Numbered from the stretch's first letter, positions 5,500 to 12,181 are shown. The stretch: DNA of 13,762 nucleotides from Candidatus Nomurabacteria bacterium (GCA_943349725.1 CALQZP010000026.1:1-13762), one strand, 5' to 3'. A program made the numbers and translations. Notes: generated from the letters alone by a model not told the origin.

Positions 5500-6672
5500 A
5501 AACTGGCGGAAGAAATTCGCTAGTCCTTTTTTTGTTTTCCTTACGTACGTGAGCCCTGAGATTGGTTCTTCGTCGCCGTTCTTGAGTCCGATGATACACA
5601 GTCCGTAGGCGACCGACCATGAAGCATCTTTAATCTGTCCCCGAATATTATCGCCAAATGAAACAGAAGCGACACGCGAAGGAAGGCGGAGAGTCGCTTT
5701 GGCGAGGTCATCAATGGTTTCAATGGCAGATCCACCACCGGTGAGGACAATGCCCGCAGGGAGAAGTCCGCTTCGCCCAAGCTTCTTGAGGTGCGCTTCT
5801 ATTAGCTCGAAAATATCAGAAAGGCGTGCTTCAACGATTTCGTCTAGGCGTTTGCGTGAGAAGTTTCCGCCCACTAAAGAGCCACGTTTGATACCTTCGG
5901 CTTCGTCAAGGGGGATGCGAAGTCCTAGTGCTATGTCATTCGTGATGTCGTTGCCCCCGATTGGAAAGACTTCAAGAGACAACGGTAAGTCATTTTCAAA
6001 CACCACGATAGACACCGTTTCAGAGCCAATGTTCGTGAGAACAACGCCAGCCATCTTTTGTTGTTTGGTGAGTGTGACAAGGCTTGCCGCCATAGGTGAG
6101 GCAACCATATCCTCCACTTCTATACCGGCTTCCGCGAATGCCTCAATAATCTCGTTTCGGTGATGTTCAAAGCAAGTGATAAAGAGTGTGCGTACTTCAA
6201 GTTTGCTTCCCTTGAGTCCCTCTGGCCTTCCCAAGATCGGCTTGCCGTCTACTTTAAATTCACGGGGAATAGTGTGGAGAATCTCACGATTGAGGGAAAA
6301 GGATGTCGGGATTTCTTTTTCACTTGCATCAATTGCCGTTTTAACATCAAGCTCGGTGATTTCGGAATCGGCACGAGTGATGACAACCGTACCGGAGGAG
6401 GTTATACAGGAAAGACCAATGCCGCCGATGGAAACGACGGCCCTGGTGATGGGGAAACCTGCTGCCTTGGAAGCCTGCGCAACCGCCTGCCTGATACTCT
6501 TTACGGTGTCGGGCTGGCTTAAGATACAGCCATGGTGAAGCCCTCGAGATTCTGCAAAGCCGACCCCGACAACTCTGGGAAACTCGCGTTCACCTTCACG
6601 AGCGCTTTCCGCGGCAACAACGCGTGTTTGGTAGGTTCCAATGTCAATTCCTATAGCAATGTTTTTGGACAT
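5491..6672 (-). CDS. ftsA: Cell division protein FtsA
   Basis: This 393-aa actin-like ATPase tethers FtsZ to the membrane. The phosphate-1 loop is GIDIGT (8-13), the FtsA-specific 1C subdomain spans roughly 85-165, and the adenosine motif is IVLTGGGSAIETIDDLA (309-324). The C-terminal KGLANFFRQFLP (382-393) is the amphipathic membrane-targeting helix. The phosphate-2 motif, normally DIGGGTT, reads NIGSET (214-219): the metal-contacting Asp is Asn, so ATP hydrolysis may be weak or lost while binding remains. Length is slightly below the E. coli protein. The ATG has no SD; a TATGAAN heptad array (6676-6717) precedes it. It lies 93 bp after ybeY and is probably cotranscribed with it. Unusually it is separated from ftsZ by a reversed small gene. 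Confidence 0.95.
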   Translation of the reverse strand: MSKNIAIGIDIGTYQTRVVAAESAREGEREFPRVVGVGFAESRGLHHGCILSQPDTVKSIRQAVAQASKAAGFPITRAVVSIGGIGLSCITSSGTVVITRADSEITELDVKTAIDASEKEIPTSFSLNREILHTIPREFKVDGKPILGRPEGLKGSKLEVRTLFITCFEHHRNEIIEAFAEAGIEVEDMVASPMAASLVTLTKQQKMAGVVLTNIGSETVSIVVFENDLPLSLEVFPIGGNDITNDIALGLRIPLDEAEGIKRGSLVGGNFSRKRLDEIVEARLSDIFELIEAHLKKLGRSGLLPAGIVLTGGGSAIETIDDLAKATLRLPSRVASVSFGDNIRGQIKDASWSVAYGLCIIGLKNGDEEPISGLTYVRKTKKGLANFFRQFLP

Positions 6673-6675
6673 GAG

Positions 6676-6717
6676 GAGATGAATGACGAAGTATGAAGTA
6701 TGAATGATAAAGTATGA
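6676..6717. repeat. Heptad array (AGTATGA) upstream of ftsA
   Basis: Six 7-bp units in register, three of them exactly AGTATGA. On the ftsA sense strand this gives a pyrimidine-rich, unstructured leader of TCATACT units with several -10-like hexamers. Confidence 0.75.
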
Positions 6718-6765
6718 ATAGAGGAATAGAGTTCCCCTGATTCAGTATTCATAATTCGGAAAAAA

Positions 6766-7152
6766 TCAGATGTTGAATTCTTTTCTGATTTTTTCCTCTG
6801 CACGCTCCATTGTACTCCCATGTGTGTATCCTTTCAAATGAAGAAGACCGTGGATGAACAAGAATTTGAGGAAATTCGGAGTGCTTCTTCCAAAGAATGG
6901 CGCCTGTTTTGCGACTTCCGCCATACAGAGAACAATCTCACCCGATGTGGAAGAAAGAGAAAAGCTCAAAATGTCGGTCGGCTCCGCTTTACCGCGAAAT
7001 TTCCCATTTAGTTTCCTGATTTCAGTATTTCCGACAAAGGCAACGCTAAGCTCATACTCTTTTCCGAGTACGTCATCTTTTACAGAATGCAAAAACGCCC
7101 GCGAGACGCGGGGTTTAAGCTTTGTGGTGTGAGTAACGGTGACCGAAGGCAT
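6766..7152 (-). CDS. ybeY: Endoribonuclease YbeY (rRNA maturation)
   Basis: A 128-aa protein with the YbeY zinc motif H101-G-L-L-H105-L-K-G-Y-T-H111 near its C-terminus, preceded by LNGKFRGKAEPTDILSFSL (48-66), the second family hallmark. YbeY is a zinc-dependent RNase involved in 16S rRNA 3'-end maturation and ribosome quality control. The usual Asp before the third zinc ligand (GYDH) is Thr here, while all three histidines remain. The protein is at the short end of the family, losing part of the N-terminus. It starts 6 bases after the rpsU stop codon without an SD, implying an rpsU-ybeY operon, a sensible pairing because both act on the small ribosomal subunit. Confidence 0.93.
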   Translation of the reverse strand: MPSVTVTHTTKLKPRVSRAFLHSVKDDVLGKEYELSVAFVGNTEIRKLNGKFRGKAEPTDILSFSLSSTSGEIVLCMAEVAKQAPFFGRSTPNFLKFLFIHGLLHLKGYTHGSTMERAEEKIRKEFNI

Positions 7153-7158
7153 TGGAGA

Positions 7159-7416
7159 TTAACGACGTCCGCGCTTCTTTTCTACCGGAAGTTTGCCAAG
7201 CTTCGCGAGTTTTTCGCGTTCTGCAGTTCGGTCGATAAATTTGAGGGTAGCCATCTTTCGTTTAAGTGTGGAAAGTGTGCGGGTCTTATAGCGAAGACCT
7301 CGTTTTCGCATAAGCACGCCTGAACCTTGTACGCGTTTGGTAAAACGGCGAAGTAAACTCAAGCTACTTTCGCTTCCCGTCTTTTGAACCTCGACATTTA
7401 CATTTGGGGCTGACAT
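7159..7416 (-). CDS. rpsU: Ribosomal protein bS21
   Basis: The protein matches the bS21 pattern: a short beta-type start (NVNVEV), then SSLSLLRRFTKRVQGSGVL, followed by a long basic helix rich in Arg/Lys (RKRGLRYKTRTLSTLKRKMATLKF) and a basic tail ending EKKRGRR. bS21 sits on the 30S platform near the 16S 3' end and influences mRNA recruitment. I choose the Met at 7416 (85 aa). The ATG four codons upstream (7428) lies inside a TATGAT -10 box (7429-7424), and a transcript from that box would begin at or next to 7416. The mRNA would then be leaderless. It is followed after 6 bases by ybeY. It is longer at the C-terminus than typical bS21. Confidence 0.9.
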   Translation of the reverse strand: MSAPNVNVEVQKTGSESSLSLLRRFTKRVQGSGVLMRKRGLRYKTRTLSTLKRKMATLKFIDRTAEREKLAKLGKLPVEKKRGRR

Positions 7417-7423
7417 GGACCGT

Positions 7424-7453
7424 ATCATAGCATAGGAATGCCCTGATGCGCAA
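7424..7453 (-). promoter_or_regulatory. Promoter of rpsU-ybeY
   Basis: On the minus strand TTGCGC (7453-7448), 18 bases, and TGC-TATGAT with the -10 at 7429-7424. The start point falls at the ATG at 7416, so the transcript is probably leaderless. Confidence 0.55.
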
Positions 7454-7553
7454 ATCCTAAAACTAGGCCCTAAAAGCTAGACAAATCTTAAGCAACTGAA
7501 CGGACTAAACAATGAAAACAGGCTTTGCTGAGGCTTAGGACTTTGAGTGCTTG

Positions 7554-7581
7554 TTTCGGATTTAGATTTTAGGATGTAGGA
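7554..7581. repeat. Heptad array downstream of the HisRS-like gene
   Basis: Four units in 7-bp register (TTTCGGA, TTTAGAT and two TAGGA-type units) just past the stop codon of the HisRS-like gene. The rest of the 161-bp spacer up to rpsU shows related CTAGG/CCTAA words out of strict register. Confidence 0.55.
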
Positions 7582-7590
7582 TTTTCTCCT

Positions 7591-8838
7591 CTATGCTAAT
7601 TTCAATTTCCGGAAGTGATCCGCGAGTTGTTCCAGCTTGACAGTCTCTTGAGCCCTACTTGAGGTGTTTCTCACAATCACCGAGTTCTCCAGCGCTTCGC
7701 GCTGTCCCAATATAATAGAGTAGGGGATGCGCAGGTTCTCCACTGAAGACATTTGCGAAATAAGTTTATCTCGGTTTAAGGCCTGGTACAGGGGGATGCG
7801 GGCCTTGCGCATCATTTCAATGATGCGCAAGCTTTTCAATTTGGCGCAGAAGCCAAGTTGAAGAAAAAATATTGAGGGTTTTTTAAAACGAACACGCCGT
7901 GCGCTAGACGCTGTCTCTCTCTCCTTAATGAATAAAAGATTCATACCTACGGAGGGTGTATCACGCTTGAGGCCGAGGCGCTTTCCGAGACTATTGTAGC
8001 GAGAACCAGAACAGAGTGTACGCGAGGTGCCATCGGGAAGTGCCTCTCTAATTTCAAAAAGTGTATCGGAAGCAATCATACGATTTCCCGTAAGCGAATG
8101 GTCTATACGATACGGAATCTCCAGTTCCTCAAGAAACTCCAGTACCTCTTTGAAGTGACGTCGGCTATCGTCTCCGAGGGAGCCGATAGATTTTGGCGCA
8201 CTTTCTGCCAGGGTGCGACATTTTTCGTGGCTACATTTGAGCAAGTCAATGGGATTTTTCCGGAAGAGCGTCTTACAGCTTTGTGGAAGAAGTGCCATGT
8301 GCTTTTTATAGTAATTACCAAGTTCCCGCAGAAAGCGATTCATAGAATCTCGGTCGCCAACACTGTTGAGGACGAGCGTAAGGTCGGTGTGGCCTTCTTC
8401 ACGAAGTGTCGCGAAGGCGGTCTGGATGAGAGTCGCTTCGCCCACGCTCTTGCCACTCCCCATTACCTCAAAGGAAAGGCGACGCTCCTCAACTTTTTTC
8501 TTGCCCGTATGTCCCGAAAGAAATTCCGCGCAAAGCATAATCGGTTGAGCGTGTCCCCCAAGATTCTTTTCTTCATAGTGCCTAAACATAGCAACTTTCT
8601 CCTCAAGGAGTGATGCAAGTGTCGAGGGTTCGGTTCGGTCCTCGCCGAGAAGTGAACGAGCTCTTTCTCGGTCTTCTTTGGTAATCGTTAGGGGAGCACT
8701 TAACGGGGTAAATCCGTAGTACAAAGCCGTCTCAATGGCGGGGTCCACATTCTTGTATTCAATATAGGCAGTCTGTCCGCGAGCTGATTTTCCCTTTGTC
8801 GCGCGGATGGGAGTTTTTGTTTTAGGTTGAGGAGCCAT
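7591..8838 (-). CDS. Degenerate histidyl-tRNA synthetase-like protein
   Basis: The 415-aa protein follows the HisRS layout. The catalytic-fold region includes an EVMGSGKSVGEATL segment (124-137), LVLNSVGDRDS (156-165) and NPIDLLKC (195-202), counterparts of the HisRS 'NPLR.LD.K' area. The C-terminal 95 residues resemble the class IIa anticodon-binding domain (PSIFFLQLGF, IILGQREALENSVIVRN). However, the catalytic motifs are missing: no Arg-Glu pair of motif 2 is seen, the His-specific RGLDYY...TVFE is TGNRMIASDTLFE (250-262), and GGRYD is GSRYN (278-282). It is therefore probably not an active synthetase. HisZ (the HisG regulatory subunit) also lacks activity but has no anticodon domain. I use the Met at 8838 because the upstream 18 residues are a hydrophobic leader inconsistent with the family; neither ATG has an SD. 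Confidence 0.8.
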   Translation of the reverse strand: MAPQPKTKTPIRATKGKSARGQTAYIEYKNVDPAIETALYYGFTPLSAPLTITKEDRERARSLLGEDRTEPSTLASLLEEKVAMFRHYEEKNLGGHAQPIMLCAEFLSGHTGKKKVEERRLSFEVMGSGKSVGEATLIQTAFATLREEGHTDLTLVLNSVGDRDSMNRFLRELGNYYKKHMALLPQSCKTLFRKNPIDLLKCSHEKCRTLAESAPKSIGSLGDDSRRHFKEVLEFLEELEIPYRIDHSLTGNRMIASDTLFEIREALPDGTSRTLCSGSRYNSLGKRLGLKRDTPSVGMNLLFIKERETASSARRVRFKKPSIFFLQLGFCAKLKSLRIIEMMRKARIPLYQALNRDKLISQMSSVENLRIPYSIILGQREALENSVIVRNTSSRAQETVKLEQLADHFRKLKLA

Positions 8839-8843
8839 TGAGA

Positions 8844-8864
8844 GATGAAGTATGAATTGTGTAG
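8844..8864. repeat. Short heptad array upstream of the HisRS-like gene
   Basis: GATGAAG, TATGAAT and a looser third unit in 7-bp register, 5 bases upstream of the ATG at 8838. Confidence 0.45.
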
Positions 8865-8922
8865 AATAAATTATGAGAAAGTAAAGACACAATTTCCTTT
8901 GCCATTCTCAATCCGAACTATC

Positions 8923-9525
8923 TTATTTCCACTCCCCGGGGAAAACACCAAGGTCAGAAATGGGAAACAGGCGAAGGAAAGGACGTCCCACAATGAGCTC
9001 GCGCTTAAGCGTTCCCCAAAGCCGTGAATCGGCACTGGCGTTTCTGTTGTCGCCCAGTACGAAGTATTCGTCGCTACCAAGGGTTATCTCAAGATCTCCC
9101 GTGCTTGTTGCGCCGTTGAGGTCACCTTGTGGCCATAGGAAACCCTCTGGATTCTCTGTATTTTTGATGGTAATCTCATTTCCTTTTATGAATATAGTTT
9201 CGCTGGGGAGTCCCGCGATGCGCTTAATAAGAAACTTTGAGGTTTCTTGGGGAAGGCGAAAGACAATCACCTCACCGCGGGTCGGTTCTTCAAATCGGTA
9301 GGAGACCTCATCAATAATAAGGTAGTTTCCGTTGTGAAAAGAAGGAACCATTGACGCTCCACTCACCACAAACGGCTGGGCTATATAGAGTCGTATCGGA
9401 ATAACGATGATAACGGCGAGAATACCGAACTTAAGAAAATCTAACATAGACTCTTTCTTGGTTTGCGGTACTTCTGGCGCGGGAAGAGGATGATTTTTTT
9501 GCAAAAGTTCTTCACTCGGTTCCAT
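8923..9525 (-). CDS. lepB: Signal peptidase I
   Basis: A 200-aa type I signal peptidase that removes signal peptides on the outer face of the membrane. It has a Pro-rich cytoplasmic N-terminus, one membrane helix (about 28-48, FLKFGILAVIIVIPIRLYIA), the catalytic serine in SGAS58MVPSF, the catalytic lysine in K101-R-I-A-G-L-P-S-E, and box E GDNRNASADSR (158-168). I prefer the Met at 9525 over the one 13 codons upstream. The upstream extension (RQRYVAYYNSY) is not family-like and lies too near the TATAAT promoter (9570-9575). Lipobox or SipW-like features are absent. It is divergent from pth and leads the long minus-strand run; 84 bp separate it from the HisRS-like gene. Confidence 0.95.
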   Translation of the reverse strand: MEPSEELLQKNHPLPAPEVPQTKKESMLDFLKFGILAVIIVIPIRLYIAQPFVVSGASMVPSFHNGNYLIIDEVSYRFEEPTRGEVIVFRLPQETSKFLIKRIAGLPSETIFIKGNEITIKNTENPEGFLWPQGDLNGATSTGDLEITLGSDEYFVLGDNRNASADSRLWGTLKRELIVGRPFLRLFPISDLGVFPGEWK

Positions 9526-9529
9526 AATG

Positions 9530-9550
9530 TATGAATTGTAGTATGCAACG
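9530..9550. repeat. Weak heptad array upstream of lepB
   Basis: TATGAAT (9530-9536) followed in 7-bp register by TGTAGTA and TGCAACG, just upstream of the lepB start. Only the first unit matches the family well. Confidence 0.3.
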
Positions 9551-9569
9551 TACCGTTGACGCAAGGAAC

Positions 9570-9599
9570 ATTATATCGCCCACCGCATTTTTTATTAAA
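9570..9599 (-). promoter_or_regulatory. Promoter of lepB
   Basis: A perfect TATAAT on the minus strand (9575-9570) with a weak TTTAAT (9599-9594) 18 bases upstream. Transcription would begin near 9563, giving a leader of about 38 bases without an SD. Confidence 0.5.
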
Positions 9600-9678
9600 T
9601 TTTTTTAAAAATATGTGTCAGGGACAAACTGGAAGCCAAAAGATGTTTTATGGCTGAAGAAGAGTGTGATACACTGCA

Positions 9679-9747
9679 GGAATTAGGAATTAGGAATTAG
9701 GAATTCTGAATTAGGTATACTTCTTAATTCATACTTCAGTATTCATG
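9679..9747. repeat. Long heptad array running into the pth start codon
   Basis: Three exact GGAATTA units and GGAATTC (9679-9706) continue in unbroken 7-bp register through TGAATTA, GGTATAC and TTCATAC-type units to the pth ATG at 9745. This is the longest and clearest array in the window. It contains TATACT (9716-9721) and CATACT (9730-9735), both -10-like. Confidence 0.85.
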
Positions 9748-10374
9748 TTTACACTTGTTGGTTTGGGAAATCCAGGAGAAGAATACGAGAACAGCCGTCA
9801 CAACACGGGTGCGATGGTGCTTGAGGTATTTAGAAAGACCGTAGGACTATCCGACTGGACGTTTGATAAAAAGAGGAATGCGCTCGTTTCGGAAGGAGCG
9901 GTAGAGCCTCTTGAAGCAAAGAAAGGAAAGGAGCAAAAAGCGCTTCTCATTCTTCCCCAGACCTTTATGAACAAATCGGGAGATGCGCTGAAACAGAGTA
10001 AAGATCTGAAATTTAAAAGTACCGACAAGAAAAAAGAGATTGGGAACCTCGTCGTGCTTCACGACGACCTGGATATTCCGTTTGGTTCGTACAAAATATC
10101 GTTCAACAAAAGTTCCGGTGGGCATCGTGGAGTGGAGTCAATTATGAAAGTGGTGAAGACCGAAGCGTTTGCGCGTGTGCGTATCGGTATCGCTTCGTCC
10201 GCTTCGGTGGTGAAGAAATCGCAGAACGAAAAGACGGTGGAAAAGATTATTCTTGGCACCTTTTCTCCCGCCGAACTCGCAACACTCAAAAAGATGGCGA
10301 AGCAAATCGCCGAGGGTCTCACGGTGCTTGTCACCGAGAGCAGAGATAAAGCGATGTCGCAGTATCACAGCTAG
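9745..10374 (+). CDS. pth: Peptidyl-tRNA hydrolase
   Basis: The 209-aa enzyme recycles peptidyl-tRNA released from stalled ribosomes. Family motifs are in order: VGLGNPG (5-11, N9 contacts the substrate), SRHNTG with catalytic H19, LPQTFMNKSG (M75, N76), VLHDDLDIPFG with D107 supporting the histidine, and SSGGHRG (123-129). In the last motif the usual Asn of GGHNG is Arg (R128); this Asn normally positions the substrate, so specificity or rate could differ. There is an extended Lys-rich insertion between residues 57 and 66 and another at 92-100 compared with E. coli Pth. The ATG follows a heptad array without an SD. The TAG stop codon (10372-10374) opens another heptad array. Confidence 0.96.
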   Translation: MFTLVGLGNPGEEYENSRHNTGAMVLEVFRKTVGLSDWTFDKKRNALVSEGAVEPLEAKKGKEQKALLILPQTFMNKSGDALKQSKDLKFKSTDKKKEIGNLVVLHDDLDIPFGSYKISFNKSSGGHRGVESIMKVVKTEAFARVRIGIASSASVVKKSQNEKTVEKIILGTFSPAELATLKKMAKQIAEGLTVLVTESRDKAMSQYHS

Positions 10375-10407
10375 GCACTAGGGAAGAAGGCACTAGGCTT
10401 TAGGAAG
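10372..10407. repeat. Heptad array at the pth stop codon
   Basis: TAGGCAC, TAGGGAA, an 8-base interruption, then TAGGCTT and TAGGAAG. The pth stop codon is the first three bases. Words GGCACTAGG and AGGCTTTAGG are shared with the arrays at 3467-3618. Confidence 0.7.
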
Positions 10408-10424
10408 TTTTAAGTTTAAGAATA

Positions 10425-10449
10425 CCGGACGAGGCACACTTTCGTCTGG
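10425..10449. repeat. Hairpin between pth and the mTERF-like gene
   Basis: CCGGACGA (10425-10432) pairs with TCGTCTGG (10442-10449), 8 bp with one G-U, 9-nt loop, no T-run. It may end pth transcripts or lie in the leader of the next gene. Confidence 0.4.
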
Positions 10450-10469
10450 ACACGTCTTCTTACAATCCT

Positions 10470-11120
10470 ATGAATGAAAATGGAATTGACCTAAGAAAAG
10501 TCTCCGACGAGGCAATAAGGGGTCCTGAATTACAGAAGCGCGAAGATGCTTTAACCACGGCAGGCTTTTCACCTGCATTTATCTCTGATTTAAGAGAATC
10601 AAAAGCGACACTTTATACTGAAGAAAACATCACGCAAAAAATCACTGACCTCAAAGCGCTCGGCTTTACCGACCCGACCAAGATGATCACCTCCTTGCCC
10701 GCTATTTTAGGGCTCAACATTGAAAACATCACGCGAAAATTTGGTACTCTGGAAAATATATTCCAATTGTATGGCATGCCGATTGATGCTAAAGAATTTG
10801 TTGAAAGCAATCTATCCGTGCTTGGTACTAAAATTGACAAACTATGGATAGTAGCAAGAGCTCTAAGGACGTTGAATCTTGATTCTCGGGAAATTACCCC
10901 TGCCTTTCTCTCCCGACTTCTGTTTTCTAACGTCACTAATTCGGTTGCCTCGGCTGTTTCATTGTCGGATACTTCCGGTGCGAAAATCACCCAGACACAG
11001 TTACTTAAAGCGATACAGGAAGCAAAGAAAATACCACAAGTAGAAAAGGAACTAATCATAAAGAAAACCAATTCAAAATTGGCCCAGAGGTACAGGCGAG
11101 GGTATGGAGCTCAAGAGTAG
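10470..11120 (+). CDS. mTERF-like helical repeat protein
   Basis: This 216-aa protein is all-helical by composition. Residues 54-98 (start ITQKITDLKALGF, then a MITSLPAILGL stretch and the ENITRKFGTL helix) fit the mTERF repeat: a helix with LxxLGF, a second helix ending in xxxPxIL, and a third starting near N/K. A weaker second repeat spans about 100-132 (FVESNLSVLGTKIDKLWIVARAL). mTERF proteins in mitochondria and plastids bind nucleic acid through such helical triplets and affect transcription or ribosome assembly. From memory, tandem versions occur in CPR genomes annotated as hypothetical. The C-terminal tail is basic (KLAQRYRRGYG). No SD precedes the ATG; TACAAT lies 3 bases upstream, too close to be a normal -10. 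Function is unproven. Confidence 0.75.
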   Translation: MNENGIDLRKVSDEAIRGPELQKREDALTTAGFSPAFISDLRESKATLYTEENITQKITDLKALGFTDPTKMITSLPAILGLNIENITRKFGTLENIFQLYGMPIDAKEFVESNLSVLGTKIDKLWIVARALRTLNLDSREITPAFLSRLLFSNVTNSVASAVSLSDTSGAKITQTQLLKAIQEAKKIPQVEKELIIKKTNSKLAQRYRRGYGAQE

Positions 11121-11168
11121 TTGCTGGGTGAGGTTCCCCCTAGGCCGAAACGGTTAAAACACTCCAAC

Positions 11169-11204
11169 AAAAAAGCCACTGTCACGTTAAACTGTGACAG
11201 TGGC
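11169..11204 (-). terminator. Intrinsic terminator of the MOSC operon
   Basis: A perfect 11-bp stem GCCACTGTCAC/GTGACAGTGGC (11175-11185/11194-11204) with an 8-nt loop. On the minus strand it is followed by six T residues. It may also help end the convergent mTERF-like gene. Confidence 0.85.
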
Positions 11205-11226
11205 GAGAAACAAGAGTCGCTTTTTT

Positions 11227-11448
11227 TCAGGTGACTTTTTTTATGACACACACGTCACATTCATCGTCAATTTCGGTGCGACGTACAACTTCGGCGATGC
11301 CGTCTAGTGTACCCATGCAGGACCAGTAGAATCGGTCGCCGGTTTGCAATCGGTAACTTGTGGGAACCAATTGTTCTATATCTTCCCCGTGGTCAAATTT
11401 TTGGAATCGGGAGCAAAGTATTTCAACGAACGGTAGGCTGGTTCTCAT
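11227..11448 (-). CDS. Small hypothetical protein downstream of the MOSC gene
   Basis: A 73-aa soluble, acidic protein with no membrane segment. It begins MRTSLPFVEILCSRFQKF, holds GDRFYWSCMGTLDGIAEVVRR in the middle and ends with a CDVC pair near the C-terminus; four cysteines in all, so zinc or redox roles are possible. I do not recognise the family. It starts 6 bases after the MOSC gene stop codon without an SD of its own, so it is probably translated by coupling, and shares that gene's promoter and the terminator at 11169-11204. This operon position is the only clue to its role. Confidence 0.6.
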   Translation of the reverse strand: MRTSLPFVEILCSRFQKFDHGEDIEQLVPTSYRLQTGDRFYWSCMGTLDGIAEVVRRTEIDDECDVCVIKKVT

Positions 11449-11454
11449 AACGGT

Positions 11455-12123
11455 TCAGGATAGCTGTGCACGTTGTCTTACGAGGTGTGCTAGTGCCGTC
11501 CCTTTGCAGTTCGGGCAGGTAACATACTTCGCATCATGAATTCCCATCCATAGATGCCCTTCTGGCCAGTCCTTGGGCAACAGGGGATGATTGAAGCCAC
11601 AAATTGCTTGCCCTGAATGCAAGGCATGGATGATGAGGGGTTTGATTTCGTCCCCAATGGTGATGAAGCCGTCTGCCATGATAGCGGCGCGCAGGCCTCC
11701 GCGCTTATCAAACGCCTGTTTAAATCCTATCTTTCCGGAGAGCTTGTTGGGGTGATTGCAGGGGTCACACGGCTCAAATCCCCAAAAGCGTGCTTCGCCT
11801 ATCGCGAAAGCCTGCTCGACAAGACTGCTCGGGTCAATACCCTCGGTTAGGATGTTCCGCCGTGTTTCTTCAGGTGTGAACGGTGTTGTCAGCGTTTGGT
11901 TTGCTTCGGCAATTGCCTCGATTCCAACAAAGGTGGCATGGCGAGGTGTTGGGGATCCACGAAGAGAGGCAACGACAGCTTCCTTGGTGCGCGAGAAAGT
12001 TCCTTTTCCCGAAGCGTAGCGGTCTCCCTCGAGACCCACGTCTTTTATTGCCTTCACACTGCTCACCTCCCGCATAGGCTCTTCTGCATTAGAGCAGATG
12101 AATATCCGTAAGATTTTGGCCAC
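11455..12123 (-). CDS. MOSC-domain protein with a C-terminal zinc-ribbon extension
   Basis: Residues about 18-160 form a MOSC domain: SSVKAIKDVGLEGDRYA near the start, T-x-VGIEAIAE (64-73), TRRNILTEGID (87-97), the cysteine motif EPCDPC (117-122), RGGLRAAIMADG (141-152) and IGDEI (156-160). MOSC proteins handle sulfur or molybdenum-cofactor ligands through that cysteine; standalone versions such as YiiM reduce N-hydroxylated compounds. The last about 60 residues add a second small domain with HALHSGQAICGF, a W-x-x-GH segment and CPNC (203-206), which looks like a zinc ribbon. No molybdenum-cofactor genes are in the window, so the substrate is unknown. The start is GTG at 12123, supported by an AAAGGA SD about 9 bases upstream. 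It heads an operon with the 73-aa gene. Confidence 0.88.
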   Translation of the reverse strand: MAKILRIFICSNAEEPMREVSSVKAIKDVGLEGDRYASGKGTFSRTKEAVVASLRGSPTPRHATFVGIEAIAEANQTLTTPFTPEETRRNILTEGIDPSSLVEQAFAIGEARFWGFEPCDPCNHPNKLSGKIGFKQAFDKRGGLRAAIMADGFITIGDEIKPLIIHALHSGQAICGFNHPLLPKDWPEGHLWMGIHDAKYVTCPNCKGTALAHLVRQRAQLS

Positions 12124-12181
12124 GTGGAACCGTCCTTTCTGGTTGGCTCCTGTACACGATGTAAAAGAGCGTTTGTGTCAG

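Noticed and set aside
8098..8613. 171-codon plus-strand ORF antisense to the HisRS-like gene
   Set aside because: Shadow frame; no SD, no family resemblance, and the opposite strand has recognisable HisRS landmarks.
9679..9706. Possible CRISPR array
   Set aside because: Units are 7 bp and contiguous, without spacers or cas genes nearby; it is a heptad microsatellite.
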